From: a candidate division CSSED10-310 bacterium
GTDB lineage: Bacteria; CSSED10-310; JAFGJC01
Length of the DNA stretch: 5,850 bases
Reading direction: 5' to 3'
NCBI GenBank assembly: GCA_016929305.1
Contig: JAFGJC010000131.1
Span: forward strand, 1 to 5,850
Part shown: positions 1 through 5,364 of the stretch, one piece after another
Position numbering within the stretch: the stretch's first letter is position 1
Layout: each line of letters starts with the position of its first letter
Notes under the pieces: generated by a model
Databases searched by the model: none
Seen by the model: the letters and a program-made list of their open reading frames with translations, nothing else
What the model was told of the DNA's origin: nothing
Made by a program: the position numbers and the translations under genes

Positions 1-164
1 AGATACGTAAAAAATACATAGATTGTAAAACTGAACACCAAATTATCGGCCACTGAAGCAGGAAATTAACAACCTTGCTGTATTCTGATTTTCGGAATTT
101 ATTACGTGCGCACGCGAACTCTTACTAGGGGATCTTGCCAGTACTGGAACCTAATTTTTGCATG
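1..164. other. Sequence after the PIN gene, no gene seen
   Basis: No coding frame or clear terminator is visible. The only structure noted is an 8-bp palindrome GTGCGCAC near 106-113. Confidence 0.5.
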
Positions 165-1502
165 TCAGTGTTCTTCCTTATTGATTATGACATGCAACTC
201 CCCTGGTGTTTTTTCCAGCATATTCCCAGCAAAAATCTCATAGTCGATTTGAAATGATTTCGCTTTCTCATAAGATTCAAAAATTACAAATAACGTATCA
301 GCTTCTATCACGAATTTATGCTTTAAACTAATGACGTGAAACCTTAATTCATATCCCTCTTCCCCTCTTGTAATAGTGTAAGGGGATACCATCGGAGGCT
401 GAATTCTATTCGGAGTCTTGCTAGCCAAATATGGCATAGCTACAGCAGCTCCGCTGAGAGAATTGTATAAATTCTTCATTGAAGATTCAGGTTTCTCAGG
501 CGGATCAGGTGGATTCGGTTCATTTGGATATCTCTTGCTATCCATCAGTCTTATTCCATCATTAGCGAAATTCAAATATACATCAATATCCTCAGCTGGC
601 GTACTCCCTTCATTGGATACTAAAATATCGATCTGGATTGTCCTGGACTGCAGGTTCTTATACCCAATTTTACTTAATAGATATTCACGGTACTGACGAT
701 AAAAGTCGATAAGTTTTGTATTGTAATTTTCAATATCAGCAGATGTAATTGTTCCAACAAGCATAAAATTCAGATCACCAGGACTTAAGTTTTGGGAAAT
801 CCCACTTTTTCTAGGTGTCTCTTGACTCATCTTAGGGTATTGAATGTTAATCATTCTTATTTCCGCATCAATTTCATATTCGTCAATTTCGATTTGCTTC
901 TGGATATTAAACTCCATGTGATTCTTTCTGTTTTCAAACAGTAAAGTCAGTTTGGGGATTTTACTTTTCAATTCAAGGTTTTCTTTTTCGAGTTTTTTTA
1001 TAATCTCTTTTTCAGGATCAGGTTCTTCCTGTAGTTTGTACTTTTGCGGTAACCTGATTGTGGATATCCCCAGCCGTTTAGCTTTCCCGATAAGAGTCAG
1101 ACCCGAATCCGAAGTTATTAAAACAATCTCAGAATCGGGCTTTTCTTCCTTAAACATTAATATATTGGCAATCAGATTATCGTCATTAACGTCTTTCACA
1201 AGCCCGAATTTATTGAAATCTATCCCTGGCTCACGGGTTTCAAAAATCATCTCAACATCGTGACGCAATTCTGCTCGCAAGGATTTTTCAAATAATTTGT
1301 CAAGACGGATCGTGATCCATCCGGCACGATCCCTTATCCTGGGACTATGATGAGTATCTTTTGTTTTATTAAGTTCCCTGACATTCAAGGTGGTGAGAAC
1401 AATAGTGACCTGGGGTGCTTTCAGTACATCAAGCCAGTTAATTTGATCAAACGGCTGATAATGAAGAAATATATTCGTATCAAGAAATGCGAATTTACCC
1501 AT
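165..1502 (-). CDS. PIN-domain protein with coiled coil and uncharacterised C-terminal region
   Basis: Residues 1-152 read as a PIN-like nuclease domain: a hydrophobic strand ending in LDTN (D8, N10), an acidic residue after a second strand (VRELNK, E43), an NDDN motif (D107, D108) and ITSDSG (D132). These match the acidic residues that hold the metal ion in PIN ribonucleases, so the site looks intact. Residues 164-182 are a charged coiled-coil-like helix. The remaining 250 residues are not from a family I can name; around residue 300 the motif SNEGSTPAEDIDVYLNF looks like a beta-sandwich strand, followed near 330 by a Pro-rich stretch. Most stand-alone PIN toxins are about 130-150 residues, so this is a larger multidomain protein, not a VapC-type toxin. 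The ATG at 1502 is preceded by AGGAG (1514-1518, minus strand) at a long 11-nt spacing. No antitoxin-like partner adjoins it. RNA cleavage is inferred from the family and the target is unknown. The gene is transcribed away from the beta-helix gene. Confidence 0.88.
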   Translation of the reverse strand: MGKFAFLDTNIFLHYQPFDQINWLDVLKAPQVTIVLTTLNVRELNKTKDTHHSPRIRDRAGWITIRLDKLFEKSLRAELRHDVEMIFETREPGIDFNKFGLVKDVNDDNLIANILMFKEEKPDSEIVLITSDSGLTLIGKAKRLGISTIRLPQKYKLQEEPDPEKEIIKKLEKENLELKSKIPKLTLLFENRKNHMEFNIQKQIEIDEYEIDAEIRMINIQYPKMSQETPRKSGISQNLSPGDLNFMLVGTITSADIENYNTKLIDFYRQYREYLLSKIGYKNLQSRTIQIDILVSNEGSTPAEDIDVYLNFANDGIRLMDSKRYPNEPNPPDPPEKPESSMKNLYNSLSGAAVAMPYLASKTPNRIQPPMVSPYTITRGEEGYELRFHVISLKHKFVIEADTLFVIFESYEKAKSFQIDYEIFAGNMLEKTPGELHVIINKEEH

Positions 1503-1521
1503 AAATTCAAATACTCCTAAA

Positions 1522-1550
1522 ATACAAACTGTTCCAGATCAGACCTTCAA
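1522..1550 (-). promoter_or_regulatory. Possible promoter of the PIN gene
   Basis: On the minus strand TTGAAG (1545-1550) and TTGTAT (1522-1527) are separated by 17 bases, just upstream of the AGGAG site of the PIN gene. The -35 match is fair (4 of 6) and the -10 match is poor (3 of 6), so this is only a candidate. Confidence 0.25.
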
Positions 1551-1636
1551 TCATTATCGGAAAAGTATGGTTTATTTAATCTGAGGTGTCAACGAACGTA
1601 TCGATTTCTCTAAGAATATTATGATAATTGAAATTC

Positions 1637-1662
1637 TTGGGTACGTTTTTTGGGTACGTTTT
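1637..1662. repeat. Perfect 13-bp tandem repeat (two units)
   Basis: TTGGGTACGTTTT occurs twice head to tail, at 1637-1649 and 1650-1662, with no mismatch. It lies in non-coding DNA between the PIN gene and the tRNA-like relic. Short tandem repeats like this can be binding sites for a recombinase or replication protein, but no such gene is present in the window. Confidence 0.9.
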
Positions 1663-1665
1663 CAC

Positions 1666-1683
1666 GTCAATTTAAGTCAATTT
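1666..1683. repeat. GTCAATTT direct repeat with 10-bp period
   Basis: GTCAATTT occurs at 1666-1673 and 1676-1683, one helical turn apart, with a partial further unit (GGTCAG) at 1685-1690. It begins three bases after the 13-bp tandem repeat, so the two form one cluster of repeats on the same DNA face. Confidence 0.75.
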
Positions 1684-1725
1684 TGGTCAGTATTTCCGAA
1701 TTTGGCATTTCAGTCTTTTCGCGTG

Positions 1726-1746
1726 AATCCTTGAAATACAAGGATT
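1726..1746. repeat. 8-bp perfect inverted repeat, loop 5
   Basis: AATCCTTG (1726-1733), spacer AAATA (1734-1738) and CAAGGATT (1739-1746) form a perfect inverted repeat. It has no T-run after it, so it is not a normal terminator. Two 8-bp arms around a short spacer is the geometry of a tyrosine-recombinase core site, and it sits about 75 bp upstream of a tRNA-like sequence. That role is inference only. Confidence 0.8.
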
Positions 1747-1820
1747 ACAAGGCTTCATAACGGAAATACGGAGCGGGTCTCCTCTGCCTGTCACGCCAAC
1801 CTGTCCCACCGAAGCATGTG

Positions 1821-1894
1821 TTGTGGATCACTCAGTGGTAATGCATTATTGGCGAAGGTGGAAGGTCGCGAGTTCGAGTCTCAGCCTGTCCTCC
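1821..1894 (+). pseudogene. Degenerate tRNA-Gly-like relic
   Basis: The T arm and loop (GCGAG at 1868-1872, TTCGAGT at 1873-1879, CTC at 1880-1882) match bacterial tRNA-Gly(GCC), and CTCAGTGGTA (1831-1840) matches its D loop. The 3' end TCC (1892-1894) also resembles a tRNA end. The fold fails elsewhere: the D stem and the outer part of the T stem are mispaired, the anticodon region reads TTGGCGAA where tRNA-Gly has TTGCCAA, and nothing upstream pairs with CCTGTCC (1885-1891) as an acceptor stem. I therefore read it as a decayed tRNA, or a fragment left by an element that used a tRNA as its target, and not as a working gene. Confidence 0.5.
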
Positions 1895-1920
1895 GTAGCC
1901 ACGCCAAGGGCGTGGCGGAG
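1891..1920. repeat. GC-rich 12-bp hairpin with 3-nt bulge
   Basis: CTCCG (1891-1895) pairs with CGGAG (1916-1920), and CCACGCC (1899-1905) pairs with GGCGTGG (1909-1915). A TAG bulge and an AAG loop complete the structure. It directly follows the tRNA-like relic and abuts the perfect palindrome GGGGATCCCC (1921-1930), then a run of seven T (1935-1941). The T-run makes termination possible, but the arrangement is not a canonical terminator. It is far more GC-rich than the flanking DNA. Confidence 0.75.
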
Positions 1921-1946
1921 GGGGATCCCCGACATTTTTTTGTAAG

Positions 1947-2005
1947 GACTTACGTTCACTCCGAAAAGTGGGCGTTTTTCTTTCAGATACCACTCAGATA
2001 CCAGT
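1947..2005 (+). repeat. Module copy A: terminator plus tandem 11-bp repeat
   Basis: This 59-bp stretch aligns without gaps to 3775-3833 (offset 1828) with 9 mismatches. It contains the terminator hairpin and then two 11-bp units, CAGATACCACT (1984-1994) and CAGATACCAGT (1995-2005). Copy A lies upstream of the beta-helix gene and copy B just downstream, in the same orientation. Confidence 0.85.
1953..1979 (+). terminator. Rho-independent terminator, copy A
   Basis: CGTTCACT (1953-1960) pairs with AGTGGGCG (1967-1974) around the loop CCGAAA, giving 8 bp with two G-U pairs, followed by TTTTT (1975-1979). It would end transcription coming from the tRNA-like region before it reaches the beta-helix gene. 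Confidence 0.7.
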
Positions 2006-2018
2006 CAGGTCGAATTCC

Positions 2019-2049
2019 TTAACAATGATCAAAACAATAGAGTTTTAAT
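2019..2049 (+). promoter_or_regulatory. Possible promoter of the beta-helix gene
   Basis: TTAACA (2019-2024) and TTTAAT (2044-2049) each match the sigma-70 boxes at 5 of 6 positions. The 19-base spacer is longer than ideal. It lies just past terminator copy A and would give a leader of about 100 bases containing the 2128-2141 palindrome. Confidence 0.3.
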
Positions 2050-2127
2050 AGTGCGAGGCTGACAGAGAAAAAATATGATCACCATTCACCAAAATGCTGT
2101 GAGTGAATCTCCTATTAAATAAGGAGT

Positions 2128-2141
2128 AGTTTAGCTAAACT
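2128..2141. promoter_or_regulatory. 14-bp perfect palindrome before the ribosome site
   Basis: AGTTTAGCTAAACT is fully self-complementary and ends four bases before the AAGGGAGG ribosome-binding site of the beta-helix gene. It could be a repressor operator in DNA. In RNA it has little loop, so hairpin control is less likely. Purely a structural observation. Confidence 0.45.
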
Positions 2142-2159
2142 CTTTAAGGGAGGTAGATC

Positions 2160-3740
2160 ATGAGGAAATTAGCAGTCTTGGCTTTCATTTTTTGCCTGGG
2201 AATTCCAGGATTTATTCATGCTTCAGTCGTCAATGTTCCTGGTGATTATCCAACGATACAAGCAGGGATCGACGCAGCAGTTAACGGTGATACAGTGCTG
2301 ATCGCTGATGGAACTTATTCGGGAAGCGGGAACTATGATATCGACTTTAAGGGCAAAGCCATCGAAGTTTCATCCATAAATGGTCCTGGAAGTTGTGTTG
2401 TGGACTGCCAGGAGATGGGAAGAGGATTCATGTTTCAAACCAGTGAAGCAAATACCTCCATTTTAATGGGCTTGACTGTAACCAACGGATCGGCGGACAA
2501 CTTTGGGGGCGGCGCTGTGTTTTGCAACGCAGCCAGTCCTTTAATTAATAACTGCCGATTCATTGGCAACCAAAGTGTTGGATATGGAGGTGCAATCAGA
2601 TATCTGGATATGGGCAGCGGCAATTGGGAAATGCTGTATGTTGTCGATTGTCTTTTTGAAAACAATCATACAAACAATGGCGGTGGCGGTATTGCCATCG
2701 ACGGCAGCTTGAACGCCAATATTTTGAGATGCCGTCTTGTCAACAATCATGCATCTGAATTCGGTGGAGGGATCTGCTGCTGGGCGTCCACTACCTACAT
2801 TTCCGACACGATTATTTCTGGAAACATCACCGATGGTGAAGGTGGTGGAATGTACTATGTCCATGGTTATTATCCAGTGACAAACTGTTTACTAACAGAA
2901 AATACAGCCAATCAGGGTGGAGCGGTTTCAGGTGACTACGGATTGAAAAGCTATAACTGTACCGTCATTGGAAACAGCGCAACAGATTCAGGCGGCGCAT
3001 TTTTCGTAACCGATATGGAACCGCGTATAATGAACTGTATCATCAGAAATAACGGATCCAATGGAATGGTGGGATTTCCCGATTACTATTACACCTCATA
3101 TTCAAACATTGAAGGCATTCCTCCTTATATCGAAGGATGCTTTGATGAAGATCCGTTGTTTGCGACAGGACCTTCTGGCGAATTCTACCTGAGCCAGATT
3201 ACCGCAGGACAGTCAGCCGACAGCCCGTGTCTGAACACGGGCAGTGACGAATCTAACAGTATCTGTTTCCCTGATGAGGACGGAAACACCTGCATGGACA
3301 CACGCACAACCCGAACGGATCACATTTCAGATCAGGATACAGTGGATATGGGATATCATTATTCTACTGATCTGCCGATACCAACGCCTACCCCTACCCC
3401 TGAATGCGATACACTGGGCTGCGAGGTGGATATCCCAGCTGAGAATTTTTCACCAGGAGATGAGTTCTACTGCGATGTATTGATCTGCAATCCAACCGAT
3501 AATATGTTCGAGAATATCCCCCTTTATTCGGTCCTTGATGTCTATGGGGAAATTTTTGTGCTTCCACCTATCATTGTGGATGTTCCTCCTGGCATTTCAC
3601 CCCATACAATTATCCCGACGGTTATTTGGCCAGATAATGCTGGTGAAGGCCAGGCGACGATTTATGCAGCTATGACGAATGAAGCTGTCTCGGAATTGTT
3701 TGGATCGTTTGGGTACTTTCAATTCGTCTGGACAGATTGA
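2160..3740 (+). CDS. Secreted right-handed beta-helix protein with Thr-Pro linker and C-terminal domain
   Basis: An intact 526-residue exported protein. Residues 1-21 form a signal peptide: basic MRK, a hydrophobic core and a likely cut after IHA (A21). VPGDYPTIQAGIDAA (26-40) followed by GDTVLIADGTY (43-53) is the usual N-terminal cap of NosD/pectate-lyase-like parallel beta-helices. About six coils follow from residue 100 to 300, each with a Gly-rich turn (GGGA, GGAI, GGGG, GGGI, GGGM, GGAV) and an Asn/Cys ladder (NNCRFIGN, SYNCTVIGN). The helix closes with SPCLNTG and MGYHY. A PIPTPTPTP linker (about 406-414) leads to a 112-residue domain with a C-x4-C start and two further cysteines (YCDVLIC), ending in FQFVWTD. 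A cell-surface or secreted adhesive or carbohydrate-interacting role is inferred; I see no identifiable catalytic residues. The start is set by AAGGGAGGT (2146-2154), six bases from the ATG. The gene stands alone and has its own terminator. Confidence 0.9.
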   Translation: MRKLAVLAFIFCLGIPGFIHASVVNVPGDYPTIQAGIDAAVNGDTVLIADGTYSGSGNYDIDFKGKAIEVSSINGPGSCVVDCQEMGRGFMFQTSEANTSILMGLTVTNGSADNFGGGAVFCNAASPLINNCRFIGNQSVGYGGAIRYLDMGSGNWEMLYVVDCLFENNHTNNGGGGIAIDGSLNANILRCRLVNNHASEFGGGICCWASTTYISDTIISGNITDGEGGGMYYVHGYYPVTNCLLTENTANQGGAVSGDYGLKSYNCTVIGNSATDSGGAFFVTDMEPRIMNCIIRNNGSNGMVGFPDYYYTSYSNIEGIPPYIEGCFDEDPLFATGPSGEFYLSQITAGQSADSPCLNTGSDESNSICFPDEDGNTCMDTRTTRTDHISDQDTVDMGYHYSTDLPIPTPTPTPECDTLGCEVDIPAENFSPGDEFYCDVLICNPTDNMFENIPLYSVLDVYGEIFVLPPIIVDVPPGISPHTIIPTVIWPDNAGEGQATIYAAMTNEAVSELFGSFGYFQFVWTD

Positions 3741-3774
3741 TCTGAATTATCATAAATCCACGTTCAGAAATATA

Positions 3775-3833
3775 GATTTACACCCACTCCGAAAAGTGGG
3801 CGTTTTTCATTTAGATGCCAATCAGATGCCAGT
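3775..3833 (+). repeat. Module copy B: terminator plus tandem 11-bp repeat
   Basis: Direct repeat of 1947-2005. The tandem units here are TAGATGCCAAT (3812-3822) and CAGATGCCAGT (3823-3833). The same A-to-G change relative to copy A (ATACC to ATGCC) is present in both units, so the two units have stayed alike within each copy. Similarity ends at 3833. Confidence 0.85.
3783..3807 (+). terminator. Rho-independent terminator of the beta-helix gene
   Basis: CCCACT (3783-3788) pairs perfectly with AGTGGG (3795-3800) around CCGAAA, followed by CG and TTTTT (3803-3807). It lies 43 bases after the beta-helix stop codon, between that gene and the convergent nucleotidyltransferase. There is no T-run on the minus side, so it works in the plus direction. 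Confidence 0.85.
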
Positions 3834-3865
3834 ATGTGAAATTGCGTAAAGAATGCTCATACCAT

Positions 3866-4561
3866 TTACGTTTTCAGGCCGAGCGATTCAATAAATTGAT
3901 TGTAAAATTCCGGGGAGTATTCTTTCATGACTCGGAACAGTTTCTTTCTCCACTTTGGCAGCAGTTCGGTCATCACAGATGCCATTCGCTTCGTTTGAAT
4001 ATCATCGGAGAGTAGAAATCGTCCTAAATCAATTGCCATGATAAGATCCTTCTGTTTTTTTCCCAATACTTTTCTTCTATCTGAAATTAGAAATTTCTGA
4101 ATAACAAAAGCTGCGGGTTCTGGAACAACGACTGGTATTTTCTGGAAATACAATTCAAGCGGATAGGTCTGGAGAATACTCAAATAACGTAAAGGTTGTG
4201 CTGATATTTTCAACTCAGAAATGGAAGGATCCATTTTCTTCACCCCTATTTCAGGTATCAAAAATTCGACTTCTAAATCAGGGTGAACATATTTGACTAC
4301 ACCATCTGTTCAATCGAAATGTTCTGAAAAACCCAGTGAACCAAGAATCCGTGGGACATCCACTCTGATGTTTAATCTGGAAGGATTGCAGATCATGAAA
4401 TCAATATCCGTTGTTCTAAGAAGCGGAATGAAAGGAGAATCATTGAAATATTGCTTGTACACTGGCAAACACCAGCTTCCAACAAGCATGATTTCGTTCA
4501 ACACACCTTCATTATGAAGCGTTTTGAGGATGTTAAGACCAAGTTCTGATACTTTATTCAT
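3866..4561 (-). pseudogene. Pol-beta-type nucleotidyltransferase interrupted by an in-frame TGA
   Basis: One open frame of 231 codons plus a stop, broken only by TGA at 4310-4312 (codon 84). Reading continues in the same frame through KYVHPDLEVEFLIPE to the end, so there is no frameshift. The first part carries the nucleotidyltransferase signature: LVGSW (G28, S29) and TTDIDF (D52, D54). The third acidic residue expected for metal binding (LEVEF, E97 or E99) lies after the TGA, so the 83-residue product would lack a complete active site. After the break, SAQPLRYL and VPEPAAFVIQKFLI resemble the 'GSU2403-type' nucleotidyltransferase-fold proteins I recall, which begin MNKV.ELG and have similar length. 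The ATG at 4561 overlaps the preceding gene by 8 bp, implying translational coupling. It is either a recently inactivated gene or, much less likely, a recoded TGA. The substrate is unknown. Confidence 0.75.
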
Positions 4562-4859
4562 GGAGCGCTTTCTTGATTTCTTTCAAGTTCGCCTTCGCTT
4601 GGCGGAGTAACTTTTCATTTTCTTTTCTCGTTTCGATATGTCTGGACACTTCAATGACTTTTTTGGAGTTTTCTTTGCCAAGGTATACGAATTTAACTTT
4701 TTTACGATCTCTATAAACTAAATATGCGTAGACTTGGTTGTTACGCTTCTTCAAAGAGATTGATCCCCTTGGCAGTTTCTCAATTGCCTCACTGTAAAAG
4801 TTAACGAGTTTTTGGAGACGATCGTATTCTTCTCGTAAAATATGCTGAACAACACTCAT
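4554..4859 (-). CDS. Small basic protein paired with the nucleotidyltransferase
   Basis: A 101-residue, Lys/Arg-rich protein with no signal peptide or membrane segment. Residues 1-27 form a helix (EEYDRLQKLVNFYSEAIEKL). A central two-strand region follows (LPRGSISLKKRNNQVYAYLVYRDRKKVKFVYLG), then a charged helix rich in Glu and Lys to the end. The LPRGS-basic-YAYLVYR pattern resembles DUF6788-like small proteins, but I am not certain of the family. The stop codon lies inside the start of the nucleotidyltransferase (overlap ATGAATAA, 4554-4561), so the two are co-translated. The basic character, the first place in the operon and the repeat array upstream suggest a nucleic-acid-binding protein that could repress its own promoter. 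That is inference. The ribosome site is modest: GGGAG ten bases before the ATG, with AGG closer. Confidence 0.75.
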   Translation of the reverse strand: MSVVQHILREEYDRLQKLVNFYSEAIEKLPRGSISLKKRNNQVYAYLVYRDRKKVKFVYLGKENSKKVIEVSRHIETRKENEKLLRQAKANLKEIKKALHE

Positions 4860-4879
4860 GGAACCTGATCTCCCATCAT

Positions 4880-4972
4880 GCCTAACACATCAGTTATAAT
4901 TTACTTTATGTTAGGCAAGGTTGTCAAGATTATTGTACCTAACAAATGCCAGTTATTTTGAGATTGTTAGGC
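4880..4972. promoter_or_regulatory. Array of four alternating 8-bp operator-like half-sites
   Basis: GCCTAACA (4880-4887), TGTTAGGC (4909-4916), ACCTAACA (4937-4944) and TGTTAGGC (4965-4972) alternate in orientation. Their starts are 29, 28 and 28 bp apart. Three are exact copies and the third differs by one base. The second lies between the -35 and -10 boxes of the predicted promoter and the first sits near the expected start site, so a bound protein should block transcription of the small-protein/nucleotidyltransferase unit. I did not notice the motif elsewhere in the window. Confidence 0.8.
4898..4927 (-). promoter_or_regulatory. Promoter of the small-protein/nucleotidyltransferase unit
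   Basis: On the minus strand a perfect TTGACA (4922-4927) is followed after 18 bases by TAAATT (4898-4903), a 4 of 6 match. Transcription would begin near 4890, about 30 bases before the ATG at 4859. The spacer contains one half-site of the operator array. Confidence 0.55.
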
Positions 4973-4980
4973 AATTCTTC

Positions 4981-4997
4981 ATGGCGATATTTGCCAT
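4981..4997. repeat. Inverted repeat ATGGC/GCCAT
   Basis: ATGGC (4981-4985) and GCCAT (4993-4997) flank GATATTT. It lies just beyond the outermost half-site, between the operon promoter and the decayed gene. It may be a second regulatory site or chance. Confidence 0.35.
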
Positions 4998-5019
4998 AAA
5001 ATTATTATATAAATTGATT

Positions 5020-5361
5020 TCAAACCTGACAAAACATCCTGACGTATTTACAAGTGACGACAATTTGTCTGATTTCATCGGATGAACCAAAGATAGTACC
5101 TTGAACATCCGAAAACTTTAGTACACTTTTGGGGTAAGTTTTCGTGGCTTGTCCAATTTTTTATACTCTTCTCGATATTGAATCATATGTCGGTAATGTT
5201 CTACCTAAGTTGAGTGATTTTCATCAAAATACCCACTGGAAATCTGCTGGAGAGGCACTACGAATCCATAGTTTATCGAAGTGAATGTTATCCCAGACAA
5301 ACTGAGTTACTTTCAAGATTATTTTTCCTTTATGCCAAACGATTTGATTCGCATCTGTCAT
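5020..5361 (-). pseudogene. Decayed gene of unknown family, readable across three frames
   Basis: From ATG at 5361 the frame runs 45 residues (MTDANQIVWHKGK to SPADFQWVF) to TGA at 5224-5226. Dropping one T in the TTTT at 5227-5230 restores a protein-like frame (DENHST, then TAG at 5205-5207, then VEHYRHMIQYREEYKKL to PKVY) ending at TAA 5118-5120. A third frame continues from 5118 as KFSDVQGTIFGSSDEIRQ to a TGA at 5020-5022. The pieces are Trp/Tyr/charge-rich, join end to end in order, and look like one protein of about 110 residues carrying two frameshifts and one nonsense codon. The ATG is three bases after the stop of the neighbouring upstream ORF and in the same frame, so the two may once have been a gene pair or one longer gene. 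I do not recognise the family. Confidence 0.5.
5110..5144. repeat. 9-bp perfect inverted repeat inside the decayed gene
   Basis: CGAAAACTT (5110-5118) and AAGTTTTCG (5136-5144) are perfect complements separated by 17 bases. The second frame disruption of the decayed gene falls exactly at the edge of the first arm. Confidence 0.7.
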
Positions 5362-5364
5362 ACC

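Noticed and set aside
418..696. 92-codon plus-strand ORF
   Set aside because: Antisense to the Pro-rich part of the PIN protein; its Gly-rich stretch mirrors the Pro codons.
952..1263. 103-codon plus-strand ORF
   Set aside because: It is antisense to the PIN domain and Ser/Ile/Phe-rich, as expected for a shadow frame.
1637..2005. CRISPR array
   Set aside because: The repeats are 10-13 bp and tandem, without spacers of even length, and no cas gene is present.
1816..2022. 68-codon plus-strand ORF across the tRNA relic, hairpin and terminator A, with a weak likeness to the start of GIY-YIG nucleases (YVHSEK)
   Set aside because: It reads through clear RNA/DNA structures and lacks the GIY and YIG residues. 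The likeness is too short to support a gene or a relic.
2541..2864. 107-codon minus-strand ORF
   Set aside because: Lies wholly inside the beta-helix gene and mirrors its Gly/Asn repeats.
4284..4312. Selenocysteine insertion at the TGA of the nucleotidyltransferase
   Set aside because: The 6-bp repeat includes the TGA itself and has a long loop unlike a bacterial SECIS, and no selenoprotein is known in this family. A nonsense mutation is simpler.
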